Source: Centropus unirufus (lineage: Eukaryota > Chordata > Aves > Cuculiformes > Centropidae). Taken from it: DNA of 64,000 bases. Of the stretch, positions 24,176-36,885 are shown in pieces. The position numbers were made by a program, and so were the translations under genes. Location of the stretch: the NCBI GenBank assembly GCA_013397695.1, contig VYZI01000113.1, positions 370,023-434,022 of the forward strand, in the 5' to 3' direction. Position 1 is the first letter of the stretch; each line of letters begins with the position of its first letter. The notes under the pieces were generated by a model that saw only the letters and a program-made list of their open reading frames with translations, was not told where the DNA came from and did no database searches.

Positions 24176-24924
24176 CAAAACGTGTTATTGTTAAGATCTA
24201 GTAAACCGCATTTTATTTAGAGGTTCAGTTACTGACTATACTGACTATAGTAACATAGACTTATATTGATCATAGTTTACCCACACACCAGGTAGATGAT
24301 AATTTAGTAATATATAAACCACAGAATTCTATTTCCCTGTCGATCCTCCAAATCTACTTCCATTTGAATTACAGTCTTTTGGCAAGTAGAGTGTACTGTA
24401 TACCCACTCCTTATTTTATGATTTGATATCATATGATTTCAAACCATTCCTCAAGAATCTTATTGTTTTCCTGACCCACAGCGTGTAATAGAGAGGAGGA
24501 AAATAGAAAACAGTTTTCCTCTTTTTATTCGAAGTTTCAGTTATTCTCAATAAGTAGGTTTTCCAATTACTAGGTTATTTAAGTGAACTGTATAGTTGAA
24601 ATTCAACAACTCTATTGTTCAGATAGTACTGTGTTGCCAGTCATCTCTTCTCTTGTGGGTCATGCCAATCTTTACTTTTTTATTGTAACTCACTTTTCTA
24701 TTGATGTTTGTATTATTATTTCTACCTGAGAAACGGTTTGTAGGACTGTGAAATATTTCATTTAATTAAAATTTTATTTCATAAGAATGAAAAAATCTTT
24801 GTAGTGTCTGATTTCATGACTTCACAGAGTTCAATTGCACTGTAGCCAAAATATGGCTTTTTCTTTCTCGTATTTCCACCAACTTCCTCCAGCCACAGAG
24901 AATCAATAAGGAGGATGATACCCC

Positions 24925-26280
24925 CCTACCCTGATGAATGAAAATGCTGAACTCGTATCAAAAGAAGGGTGGAAGACTGAGGTACTCAACAACAATTTTG
25001 CCTCAGTCTTCACTGACAGCCATTCTCCTTACCCCTCCTGAGTCAATAGACAACAAGAAGTGGACCAGGGGTATAAAGCCCCTCCTGCTTTAGGAGAAGA
25101 TCAGGTTTGTGGCCACCTGAAGACCCTAAGCGTATAGATTTCTATGGAACCTGATGACAGACATCCTGAAGTATAGAAAGAAATTGTCTGATGTGGTTGC
25201 CAAGCCACTCTCCATGATATTTGAAATCATGGCAGCCCGGAGAAGTCCCTGGGGGCTGGAAGAAGGGCAGCATTGTGCCTGTTTTGAAAAAGGATGGAAA
25301 GGGTGGCCCTGGGAATTACTGACTTGTCAGCTTCATGTCTGTGCCTGGGAAGATCATGGAACATTTCCTCCTAGAAGCTATGCATCCTCAGCACGTTTGC
25401 AGATGACACCATGATAAATGTTGCAGTTGCCACACCAGAAGGACGGGATGTCATCCAGAGGGACCTGGACAAGCTAGAGAAGTGGGCCTGTGTGAACCTC
25501 ATGAGGTTTAACAAGGCCAAGTGCAAGGTCCTACACCTGAGCTGAGGCAATCCATGGTTTCAAAATGAGCTAGGGGTTAATGTGACTGGGTGCAGATATG
25601 CAAAAAAGGAATTCTAGCTGCTCGTTGATGAGAAGCTCAAGATAAGCCTCCAATGTATGCTGGTAGCTCAGAAGACAACCACATCCTGGGCTGCATCAAA
25701 ACAAGATTAGCCAGCCGGCCAAGAGAGGTGATTCTCCCCCTGTACTCTGCTCTTGCAAGACCTCACCTGGAGTACTGTTTCTCATTCTGGAATCTCCAAC
25801 ATGAGAATGATATGGAATTGTTGGAATGGGTCCAGAGAAAGGCGATCAGAGGGGTGGAACACCTCTGCTGGGAGGACATGCTGAGAGAGTTGGGGTTATT
25901 GGGCCTGACAAGTCTCCAGTGAGACATTATAGAAGCCTTCCAGTACCTGAACGGGGTCTACAGGAAAACTGGGGAGGAACTTTCTACAAGGGCATAGAGT
26001 GACAGGATGAGGGGAAATGGTCTTAAATCAGATGGGGGAAGAATTAGAATTAGACATCAGGAAGAAATTCCTCATGCTGAGGGTAGTGATATACTGGCAC
26101 AGGTTGCCCAGGGAAGTTGTGGATGCCCCGTCCCTGGAAGTGTTTGAGTCCAGGTTGGATGGGTCCTTGAGCAGTCTGATGTAGTGAGAGGTGTCCCTGC
26201 CCCTCTGGCAGGGGGTTGAACTACATAATCTTTAAGGTTCCTTCCAATCCAAACCATTCTATAATTCTATGCTCCTATGA
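24925..26280 (+). mobile_element. CR1 LINE fragment with internal deletion of most of the RT core
   Basis: The element opens near the linker after the endonuclease domain; the CR1-typical VLNNNFASVFTDS is encoded at about 24988-25025. It passes through KPLSMIFE and a GWKGWPWELL-type segment. At about 25385 it jumps to TFADDTMINVAVATPEGRDV (about 25398-25460). The intervening RT motifs A and B are absent. It then continues normally: KWACVNLMRFNKAKCKVLHL, REVILPLYSALARPHLEYC, and the 3' UTR with GGTTCCTTCCAATCCAAACC and the tail ending at 26280. Several frameshifts and stops are present. Confidence 0.92.
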
Positions 26281-29200
26281 AAGTCAATACAATAGTTCAT
26301 AGAATCAAAGGATTCTTCTGGCATTTTCAAATACACACATTGTTAGGCATATCATAGATGACTAGATAATTGCAATAATAAACTATTCATGCATTCAATT
26401 TTCCATTATAATTTTAAACAACGTATTGAGATTCTTAGGGTTTTCCCTTTTCAGTGCGACCAATACCATCATTTTAATTCTCTAAAAGCAGTTTATCCTC
26501 CACCTCCTCACCAAAAATTACGACACACAGATTAGTTAGTTTAGTGATTTTGCACTATTAATTAATATTTCTCCGTATAGGGAGAAATAATACACTTTGC
26601 CTTGTTCCTAAAGTTTAACAAAGCCATTTAGTTTAAAGTTGTATCTGCTCCCTTTTCTCATCTTGAATGAGGTGGTAATTGTCAGTTGATTAAAGGTCCC
26701 TCTATCAGGAAAATTTTGTCAGTGATAGTCACAAAAATGGCTTTTCATTGTATATGAAATACTTATATCAAAGTATTGGATGGGTCATTTTATTTGCATG
26801 ATAAAATACAGGATTTTTTCTTTTTCTGCTGTTTAAAATGTATTGTTATATCAGTGGATACAATGGAAAACTAGTTAATGTGTCATCAGCTGCATTTTGG
26901 ATGAACAGAAACCTCAAAATCTCTTTCTTTCCTTAAAGGCGTTCAGAAGAATATGTTGGCAGGATAGTGTAGGCATTTAGTGTAAAGAGGCCCGAGCATT
27001 TTGAATCACAGAAAAAAAGGAGGAGGTCAATTTACCCGTATTTAGCCTGTTTTTCAAGTGCTTTAAAACCGAGGCAGACTTTTCATTCCCTTCAGGAGTT
27101 TGGTAACTAGAATAGGAGTACAACCTTGGCACACTCCACTGCCAAATCAGATCCTGATAAATTATAAAATACAGCAAAGTCTAAGATGAATCTAAGGCTG
27201 AAAAATTTATACACATAAAACCTGTTTTTTCTAATGTAGTACTCAATCTGCTTTATGAATCACAGGGAAGGTTTTTTCTACTAAAAAGTACTACACAACA
27301 TTCCATTTGAATGCTGAGTGTGATTTCATTGATTTTATTGAAGTTGCTCTTGTTTTCCAGTAGGATAAATCAGACCCAGTTTCAACTCATTGTTTCCTAA
27401 AACTGCTGAATGGCCAAGGTGTGTGGAGAATTAAACAAGTTTGTTGTAATTTGAAAAAAAAGAGAAAGACTGAGGAGTGAAAACATGAAAAAATTGATGA
27501 CTGTAACAAAGCCACACGCTACAGAGGCATTGCAAAGAAACACAATGGGTTCATCCAAAGCAGACATGACATGTGGATGTCCAACCTGTTAATATGGAGA
27601 GTTCTTTCCAGAAAATTTGAAACATTCAATTTAAGCCTTATCTAACTGAGGGGTAATATTTCTTACCAATATAAACCGTCATCTCTGTATTTACATGTAG
27701 TTAATATAGTTTGAGTGCTTCAGTAAAGAAACAAAGATGATCATGGGCTGGACTGAAACTGAAACACTGAACTTTGGGGGCGGGAATAACATCCACAGCT
27801 GAAAGCCCCAGTTCCTCTGACACAGCATGGGGAGTTAGTATTTCAGGAAGAAGATCCATAGAAGTCATCAGTTTGGATGGGCTGCCTCATTTTACCCATC
27901 CTAACATAAACAAATCAGATGGTGATCTCTGGACTTCTAGGAGGCGCTTTATAGATTTATTATTCTATATGATCCTAAATGCTTTTTTATCTAACCTCAT
28001 ATCAGAGGATTCTGTTCCACTAGCAATTTTTCAGATCAAAAAATGTCATGTAGTTTGACGTGCCTGAGAAACACCCAAATAATTTACCAAGCTTTTTAAT
28101 CCTATTTTTGTGAAATCAATACTAGATAATTTCAGAAGCAGAGGGCTTTTTATGGTAAGGGCAAAATGCTTCTGTATGATCTGATTCAGATATTAAGTGC
28201 TTGTGTACTACTTTTGGGTCAAATCTTTAGTCCAGTTTGTGAAACAGCATGGAGAATTAGAAACTTTGGTTTTCCAATAGCTGTTAAAAACAATGCCATA
28301 GATTGAATTGTTAACAGAGGAAACTGTTAATCTCTTACGAAAAGATTGGGTTTTTACATCTTCCCTTGTTCTTATATGTTTCTTAAACAACAACTGCTTC
28401 TGTTAAATCAACATAGGAAATAAAATGAATCATTGTTATGATTCTCTAAAAGCTGTTACAATTACTGGAACACAAGATAAATTGGTTTAAGTATTATAGG
28501 ATTAGTTTGTATAGTCTAAACTATGAAATTGGATATCACCTTTGTGGCGTAAACAATAAAAAGATCATATCTATATGCTATCAACCTTATACTGTATTGA
28601 AATTTGAATTTTCACTGGGAATTTTTTCAGCAAAATATTTTCTAAGCTTTGCACATTGTCTTTGTTCAGTGCTACAGAGAGGGGAAGTATCGGGCCTAAT
28701 TTCTCACAAGAATCAACCATTTTTTAGGTTATCACTTCAAAATTATTCCCAGAAATAAGGCTCTTGTAGGTTCATTCAGTGTGACTGAACTATCAATAGA
28801 ACCTTTATCACTGGCAACAAAAAGCAGCAAAACTTTACTCTTCATTACTGACTCCTATTACTTAGAAAAAGCCCTAATGCCCTGTTGGGATCTCAGTGCG
28901 TTCCTTCATAAATTTCCATAATTATTCCCCTACCCTTCATTATGATCAGTATTACCAGTTGTTACAGGTATTTTCTTGTTTGAAGGCTAATGCAAATACT
29001 TTGTTCTTTAGGAGTAATTTCTCAATAATGTTCTCAGAGCAAAACACAGCTAAAAATATTTTCACTCATAGACAATTTTCAAGACACATTGTTTTAAAAG
29101 TTACACAACCAAAAAAAACATTTTATTAAAATACATAAGAAAACTTTCTCTAGTCGTGTGTTTGCCCCTCCAAGTAGAGACCAGTCATTTTTATTGTATT

Positions 29201-30977
29201 GTTTGCCTAGGTGTGTGTTCTGACCACCGAGTGATGGAGTCTTTCCCCTTTGGTTAGCTGAGTACTGAAGGTGGCAGCTGCAAGGGTGGTAAATGAGTAA
29301 TCATAACAAGGATTACATAAGACAACAGGTATTAGCTCTGCTCAGAACTAAGAAAATGCAAATATTTGGACTACAATATTCTGTAATTAAATGGAAGTCC
29401 TTGCCCATTTTATATTTATATTGTGTTTTAAACTGCTATCTAGAAAAAAAGAAACATTTATTCTGATAATCCCAATGAATTTTCCTTGAAAATTTGATTC
29501 TGGATAGATTTTTTTATTCACAATTTGTCTTAGTTATAGCCTTTTTCTAACAGCTTTGTATAGCTAGACCTCACTTGTTAAGGACAAATTTAACTAAATG
29601 TGTCCATTGTTTTTAAGGACTAGACAAGGAACATGAACATTAATGTTTTCTGGATTTTTTTCCCTTGGCAGAACAAATAATTTTTAAAGACACTCTTAAA
29701 ACATTCTCAGAATGTGTTTGGGCTGCAAATTACAGAGAACTTTGAGATTAATCAGCTCACATTTGAGGCCTGAAGTTTATTAAAGCCAAACTAACATTCA
29801 TTAAAACACCAGTGTCAACAATGAAATTTTTTCTATAGAAAACTTCAAACAAGATATAAACAAAGAAAGAATAATTTTCTTCCCAAAACTCTGCCCTGCT
29901 GACCCTGCCCTCTCTGTTTATTAATTGTGATACCTGCCCCCAGCTTGTCTTTGCAAGTCCCCTATCTGCACCTGTAATGTATGTTTTCTGCAGGAGTATG
30001 GCTGCCCAGCTGAAGCTCTTGATGTGCTTTAAGAAGGAGGGCTTCTCCTTTCCAGAAAACTTTGCCCCAGAGTCGAAGTGAATCCTCTCCTTCTGGTCCA
30101 GCATTATATGGAAAATCAAGTGTACAGGCAAGTTATGAAGACCCCCTCTGCCACATCAGAATGCTAAGGTAATTGTACGATTAATCTCATCTTTTCTTTT
30201 GAAAGACAATCTAATCATTTAGCTATAACTAGAAATGTCAAGTGTCTTTAAAATGTGCAGTGAGGTCTGTAATGATGGATAGATCTTTATGTGTGTTTGA
30301 TATGAGTTCCTGCCTTCAATAATGTACGGCACTCCTACTAGATCTGAAAAGATGATAGAGATGAGATAGTGTGAAATGGGATTAGGCAGTGGTTGCATTA
30401 ACCTTTTGTCTTAAAGTTCGAGTGTCTCCTCAGAATTCCCAAACTCTTTATTTTGTTTTGCATAATTTAAATTGTAAAACAGCAGTGGTGAAATGTGTCC
30501 TGAACAGGTGGTGATTAGCTTTTGAATGTGCTGTCTCCAAAGAGTGCTGCAGCCTCTTAAAAATTAGAGCAGTCTCTTTATTGGCAGGTTGGTGTTTCAG
30601 CATAGAGTCTCCAATTGGACCTGACAGTCTTTCTGCAAGCAATCAGAGATTGAAGAAATGAATAATGGAGGAAAAAATAACGGTAGTGAAATTGTTTGGT
30701 GTGTTGCTAGTTGAAACTTGTCAAAAATGTGATGCTTTGGAGAGACTAGGTGTTATTTTTTTGCCCTAGAGATTGTAGGAGTGGAATCAGATAAATGCTT
30801 TGTCATGGAGAACAGAACATAATCATCTGGCTTGTAATAGCCAAATGGATACCTGAGAAACTGAAAAAGACGTATTTTCTCTTGTTATCTAAATGTTTAT
30901 ATGAATGCATTGGCAGATCATATTGCTTGGTTGGATTCAGCTCTGAAGGGATATTTCCTATTAGAATAATGTCTGGC

Positions 30978-30996
30978 TTTTTTTTTTTTTTTTTTT
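30978..30996. repeat. T19 homopolymer
   Basis: Nineteen T residues between GGC and GTACAC. No retroposed sequence that would make this a poly(A) tail on the minus strand is recognisable to its left. Confidence 0.9.
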
Positions 30997-31702
30997 GTAC
31001 ACAATGTTTTCTGAGAATGTTTGGTATTGTGGTAATCCAAAAGCTCCATGTAAATCTGGAATGACATTGGTCATTTCTTGAAGAGTTCAAAATGTAAAAT
31101 AAAGAAATGTTATAATATGTTTTAAAACAAATTAAAAGAATTTTTCTGAAGAGTCAGAGCAGTCACTAGAGTAACTTTTTACTTTATTTTCTGGTTCCAA
31201 ACTTACGGCTATCACTTTCTCACAGCATTATTTAGCTCTCATTTGATTCAAGAACTGTTGATAACTCTTTTCTTTCTAACTTCTTTTACTTACATTAATT
31301 GTTTCATTGTTGTCATTAGTGGATCAAATTTTGCTCAGCTAATGTTTTGGGCTTAATCTTGTGTCATCAAAGAATTTTTCTATGTGAAGTAACAGTCTTT
31401 AATTGATTACAACATATGCAAATGAGAAAAAAAACATTCTGAATCGCCAAAATCTGTTTATTCCATGACTTTTGCTGGAAATGCCCCAAGGCCTCATTAG
31501 ATCAATGGATTAGCAGGATTACCATGTTTATGTGCAACATTTTGGCTCTTCTGTCCTGCTTCAGAAACGATGCATGGAAATAAAAGGCTAAATGAACTAG
31601 CTGAGTGTGGAAAAATATACCAACCAAACTCGCCAAAGTACCATCCACCCACCCCAAACCATCTCCACATGTAAAGTTTGTTCTACTTTAGCAGAACACC
31701 AC

Positions 31703-31714
31703 CACACACACACA
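31703..31714. repeat. (CA)6 microsatellite
   Basis: Short CA run following CCACCA-like sequence. Confidence 0.8.
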
Positions 31715-33269
31715 TAGAAACTTGTTGAGGAATTACAAAATCACTTGCCCTTTCAATTTTGTCTGCTTATTCAAGCTCTAAAATATTAACAGGTATTTTC
31801 CTTTTAGGACTTCACCTGTCTCTGAAGCTATAATGCAGTTTAATACTACAGTAAGGTATATCTTGGCTGAAAAAGAAAGCTATGAAATAATTGCACTTCA
31901 GAAGTTACCCAGTGATATCCTTAGATTACTTGTAAACTTAGTGATAACTTATGAGTGATTTCTAAAATAAAGTATTTCTATGTGACTGCTGCTTTTTCCT
32001 TCCGACTTGCTCCTATTTCATATGACTAATTGGTACTTTAGAGTAGCTAGTACATATTTAACTCTTAGCTGCTGGGCAGCTAGGCAGTCTTTATCTGTGT
32101 AAAAAGAAATTATTATGAAGTATCAGACCTTGCATTAGACAGAAAATTTGACAAATATCTGGTTCATACAAAAGCCACTAAGAAGATTTTTTTTATTTTT
32201 TTTTTCCCTGGGAGGTGCAGAGTGGGGTGGGAGGAGGTGTTGGGAAGATCAAGTTGCAATTTTCTAAGGGCCAGTTTTACAAACATATCTGTGAAGTAAT
32301 AGCCTAATTGCAGTTACTGAGCATATTTTGGTTACATATTATTGCAAAGTGATACTAAACTATTTTAATGAACAAGGCACGTAATGTTGTAGATATGAAT
32401 AAAAAATGAAGTTTGAAATAGGAGACATACACTAGGGGATCATAAGTATCATTCAGCATAAAAAGGCTTCTCCACTCTGCCCTGTTTTCAATAATCTGCC
32501 TTTGAATCGTGGCATCAGAACCACCTTTCTTTTAGTTGAGTAAGAACAGATATCTCACCCACTGAAGCCTGTCTCCCTTATCCACCCAGAAGGTTCACTT
32601 TTAAGTTACATGAGGCAAGAGGTAGTCTCTCTCCCCGTGAAGTTAAATGAGCTGTCGATCTCTGCCCTTTCTAACTCAGGAGTGGGGAAGCAAGATCACG
32701 ATGGTACAGGAAAGCTGTACTTCTGATCTGCTTAGATGTCAGGAGAAGATTAGAAATAAAATGCCATTATTTAAAGTAATGCCTACAATGCAACTTCTGC
32801 TTTTGTTCTATGCTAATTTTGTGCTTTTACTCCTTGGGATAGCTAGACCACATATCCAACAGCCAGAAGGATTTAGCATTAATGTGTAGACCTGAGAGAT
32901 CTTGTGGGCATAAGCCACAAAAAAATTGTGGCACAATAAATCTGCTGCATTGTTAAGTGAAGTTAGAATTAGTGCATGGATGCTGTTTGGTAATTCAGTC
33001 ATTTTTAATAGGTTTTTACAGTTTGTTTGAGCATGAGTGTTTACTAGACCTTTCAGTGTTCATTAACAAAACCAGATGTACAAGGAAGAGACTCTTTCCT
33101 CTCCTTGGTTTCCTTTACACTGTTAAAATACTCTCTTAAAATATTTTAAAATGGTGTGCACACTATCAAAAATAACAATAACACATCACAGGACATCTTT
33201 TCTCTCTGAGAACTAACACAGCATAGGTAAATTGCATAGTTAATATCTGTTCACTTCTAAAGGGCTTTT

Positions 33270-33846
33270 CATAGAATCACTATGTTGGAAAAGACCTTTG
33301 AGATCATCAAGTCCAGCTGTACCTATCCTCCACTAAACCATATCGTTAAGTACCTCATCTACCTGTCTTTTAAATACCTCCAGGGATGGCGACTCAATAA
33401 CCTCCCTGGGCAGCCTATTCTAGTGCATGATGACTCTTTCAGTGAAGAATTCTTTCCTAGTGTCTAATCTGAACCTCCAACAGTGCAACCGAGGCCACTC
33501 CCCCTTGTCCTATCACCTGTCACTTGGTAGAAGAGACCAGCACCTACCTCTCTACAACCTCCTTTCAGGTAGTTGTAGAAATTATTCTAGGCTAAACAAC
33601 ACCAGTTCCCTCATTAGCCTTGTTCTCAAGCCCCTTCACCAGCTCTGCCCTTCTCTGGACATGCTCCAGAACCTCAGCATCCTTGTAGTGAGGGGCCCAA
33701 AACTGAACACAGTATTCAAGGTGCAGCCTCACCAATGCCAAATACAGGGTGGAATCACCTCCCTGGACCTGCTGGTCATGCTATTTCTGATAAAGGCCAA
33801 GATGCCACTGGCCTTCTTGGCCACCTGGGCACACTGCTGGCTCATG
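33270..33846 (-). mobile_element. CR1 LINE 3' fragment
   Basis: On the plus strand it starts with TCATAGAATCACTATGTTGG, then AAAAGACCTTTGAGATCATC. It passes through the reverse complement of the ORF2 C-terminus (for example CTCCAGGGATGGCGACTCAA and GTGAGGGGCCCAAAACTGAA) and ends at the conserved CACCTGGGCACACTGCTGG plus CTCATG. Only the 3' UTR and the C-terminal part of ORF2 are present. The long plus-strand open frame at 33427-33849 is antisense to the LINE and not a gene. Confidence 0.92.
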
Positions 33847-33913
33847 TAATGGAAGGTTGCATTGCAGTACTAAGACAATAATAAAACACTGGTGTTTTCT
33901 TGTTTGTGGTTTG

Positions 33914-33928
33914 TTTTTTTTTTTTTTT
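33914..33928. repeat. T15 homopolymer
   Basis: Fifteen T residues about 70 bp beyond the 5' end of the CR1 fragment. Confidence 0.85.
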
Positions 33929-35745
33929 GTGTCTGCCAAAATAGAGCATCTACAGCACAGAGAAGACCGTATTCTAATTTTGCACCCATGACACAATATC
34001 TCCTATTAGGCATTTGTGGTTTTAGCAATGGAGCTTTGAAGTCCATTTTAATCTCATTATAAATTTGCTAACAGTTCCTGTGTTTATGGAATAGTATTTT
34101 ATGTCACATTTGTATAATGTAGATTCAGGACTGTAGTTTCCCATTTCCCACTCCATTAAAATAAGAATAATAGTCTTTCAAAGAGATGACTTAAAGATGG
34201 TTACATTGTTGATTGTGCAGTTACCCCACCTTTGGAATGGACATTTACAAATATCTGAAAGGCTTGATAAGTTGTGTGGCAAACTCAAAATTTTCAGTAG
34301 ACTTTTTCATCACTTGCAATTGAGAAAAAATAGTAACAAATAGTAAAAAATACTAACATTGCTTCTGTATACTAGGTAATTACTGACCCTGCTATCTTTT
34401 AGGTGCAAAACAGAAATACATTAAATAAGGTTATGACCGTGACTAAGCACACAGAGGCTTTGGTACATTGTAGAGAGGGAGCAGAACAAGCTTGCAGTAG
34501 TTTTGAGAACTGGGTGTTGGAAAAAGCAGGAGAATAAGACTTTTGCTGGCAGGGTTAAGTTGTTCAAACACAGCTGCCTTTGCTGTAGTTCTGAAAAGGA
34601 GTTTTATGTTACACCTGTGAATTGTAAAGTTCGCTGCTGATGTTACCATCAAGACACCTGCTCAGGATACAAATAATTGTGAATAAATCAGCCTTGAGAA
34701 TTTGGAATTCTCTGCTGTTATCTACTTATTTCTTTCCCAATGAATTAATTGCAGCACCTGAAATCAATTCTTTCCTGGCTTCTGGGAAATTACAATATCT
34801 TTTTTCCCCAGAGTTTTATGCTTTCATTTTGTATGTATTGTTCAACCTATTTTTTCCTTTTAACACTATGGTTAGGATTTCACCACTTTTTATATCTGGC
34901 TGAGTTCTACTATAGGATTAGGTGCACCTGCCATACTCTCTGCCACACGAAAGAAAAGTCATTCAATCCCTTGCAGCCCAAAGGAACATAAAAAGGCTTC
35001 TAGGAAGGAGAAGAATTGGTCTAACAGTTTGAGGACTTTTCACTACTTAATGTCAAACAATACTGGAGAGATTCTCTTCGTGTACTGATGTTTAACTCTC
35101 TTTTTTTTTTCTGTAGACAATCTAAAATACTCTATAAAGACAACTGCTTGAATTTAACACTGTAATCCTTTAGGTCTTACAACCGGGATAAAAAAAGCAA
35201 CAAAAAAATTCTATCTAGAGGACACTGGATGTCATAGTACCATGAGGACGAACTAATACAGAAATCTGAGTTCTTCCCTTAGATTCTGAATTCTTCCCTT
35301 AGATTTTCCTCAGGATATTTGTGTATGTTGGTGGGTCATATTTATGCTCTGTTTTCATGTGAGTATTTTTCTAGAATTGTCTGGTGAGAATACACCTTAT
35401 ACTATGCTTCACAGTGATTTGTTTTGATTTGAAATTATTCTTATTCTAATGTTCATTTGAAACGCAGACAATACTCAAATGTGTTTCTTAAAAACTGATG
35501 ATTTTCAATATTTTTTATTCAGAACTATAACAGCATAAGCAAGCAATGTTAGATTACATTTCAGTATGGCAGGACATTTTGTGCTCTTGCACAAAAGTTC
35601 AATGGTTAGTACTCTTCCATTGAGCTTTTTTATTTTGTTGGGTTTTTTTTTCCTTTATTTCTTGTTTGCTTTCATTAAACTAAAGTGACACGCTATATGT
35701 GCAGAAAATTACCTGTAAGTAATCCATTTTGAAACCATAGATTGC
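33929..35745. other. Intergenic, no gene recognised
   Basis: AT-rich sequence. The only structure seen is a 20-bp imperfect tandem duplication at 35265-35304. Open frames near 34640-34990 (+) and 34443-34652 (-) are short and unrecognised. Confidence 0.55.
35265..35304. repeat. 20-bp tandem duplication, one mismatch
   Basis: TCTGAGTTCTTCCCTTAGAT at 35265-35284 is followed directly by the same 20-mer with G to A at position 6 (35285-35304). Confidence 0.9.
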
Positions 35746-36086
35746 TCCAGTCCAGGAATGGGACCTTGCACTTGGCCTTGTTGAACCTCATGAGGTTCAC
35801 ATGGGCCCACTTTTCAAGCTACTCCAGGTCCCTCTGCAGGACATCCTGTCCTTCTGGTATGAAAACTGCACCACTCAGCATGGTGTCATCTGAAAACTTG
35901 CTGAGGGTGTACTTGATTTTGCTGCCTATATCATTGATGAAAATTATAAAGAGCACTGATCTCACTACAGATTCATGAGGGATACCACCCGTTACAGATC
36001 TCCATCTGTATGTACAGACATTGACCATTACTCTCTGAATGTGACAATCTAATCAATTCCTTATCCACCAAAGAGTTCACTCTTCA
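35746..36086 (-). mobile_element. CR1 LINE internal fragment (RT domain), lacks its 3' end
   Basis: The minus-strand reading gives GGIPHESVVRSVLFIIFIND, then YTLSKFSDDTMLSGAVFIPE, then GQDVLQRDLE, followed by a VNLMRFNKAKCKV-like segment. This is RT motifs B and C with FADD changed to FSDD. Unusually for CR1, the 3' UTR and tail are not present at its left end. Its 5' end abuts the next CR1 fragment, which runs in the opposite direction. Confidence 0.9.
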
Positions 36087-36104
36087 ACAATACTTGGAGA
36101 GATA

Positions 36105-36885
36105 TATATTTGTTTATCATCTTTGTCAGAGACCTGGACAGCCACAGCAAGTCTGCCAATGATGCCAAGATATATAATGTGCTTGACATCCTGGAGAAAA
36201 GGGATGTCATCCAGGGTGACCTGGAGAGGTTTGAGAGGTGGATGTGTGTTAACCTCAAGAAGTTCAACAAGGCCAAGTGCAACACTTTGCACTTGGGTCA
36301 AGACAATCCCAAATACAAATGCAGGCTGGGCAGAAAATGGATTGAGAATAGCCCTGGAGAGAAGGACTTAAGTTTGTTAGTGGGTAAGAAGCTCAACATG
36401 AACTGGAAAATGCTTTTGCCACCCTGAAAGGCAACTATACTTTGAGCTACATCAAAAGTAGTGGAGCTAGCAGGTCGAGGGGGATGACTCTATCCCCCTA
36501 CTCTGCTCTTGTGAGAACTCACCTGGAGTACTGCATCCAATTCCAGAGTCCTCAGTGCAAGAAGGACATGGATGTGTTAGTCCAGAGGAGGGCAACAAGG
36601 TGATCGGTTGGCTGGAGCACCTTCCATATAAGGACAGGCTGAGAGAGTTGGGATTATCTAGCTTAGAGAAGAGAAGGCTCTGGGAAAGGGCAGGGACTGC
36701 AATGATAGGATGAGGGTAATGATCTTAAGATAAAAGAGGGGAGATTTAGATAGTAGGAAGAAATTTTTACTGTTAGGATGGTGAGGCACTGCAGCAGGTT
36801 GCCCAGAGAAGTTGTGGATGCCCCACCCCTGGAGGTGTTTAAGGCAAGGTTGGATGAGGCTTTGAGCAACCTTTGCTTTCTTGGA
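36105..36885 (+). mobile_element. CR1 LINE fragment, RT motif C to near 3' end
   Basis: The plus-strand reading starts FIIFVRDLDSHSKSANDAKI and continues through DILEKRDVIQGDLERFERW, CVNLKKFNKAKCNTLHLG and a REVVDAPPLEVFKARLDEAL-type terminus at about 36800-36870. The normal FADD is replaced by an AND-A variant and there are several frameshifts. The extreme 3' tail of 8-bp repeats is not evident. The subfamily is different from the inverted neighbour at 35746-36086. Confidence 0.9.

Larger units (their letters stand above)
18351..24924. other. Intergenic, no gene recognised
   Basis: This is AT-rich sequence downstream of FSTL5. It holds the old CR1 fragment at 19262, the 37-bp duplication at 20571, the assembly gap at 21462-22192 and simple repeats listed separately. 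Open frames such as 19836-20348 (+) match no family I know. Confidence 0.6.
26281..33269. other. Intergenic, no gene recognised
   Basis: This is AT-rich single-copy-looking sequence. It contains the T19 run at 30978 and a CA microsatellite at 31703. A GC-richer patch at about 29880-30120 lies within a 124-codon minus-strand open frame (29757-30131) that I do not recognise. Nothing else is supportable. Confidence 0.55.

Noticed and set aside
30978..30996. T19 run as the poly(A) tail of a minus-strand retroposed gene
   Set aside because: No recognisable retroposed transcript body and no target-site duplication seen near it.
33427..33849. 140-codon plus-strand open frame
   Set aside because: It is antisense to the 3' part of a CR1 LINE at 33270-33846.
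35746..36885. Single CR1 insertion with twin-primed 5' inversion
   Set aside because: The two halves overlap in ORF2 coordinates and differ too much in the overlap to come from one RNA.
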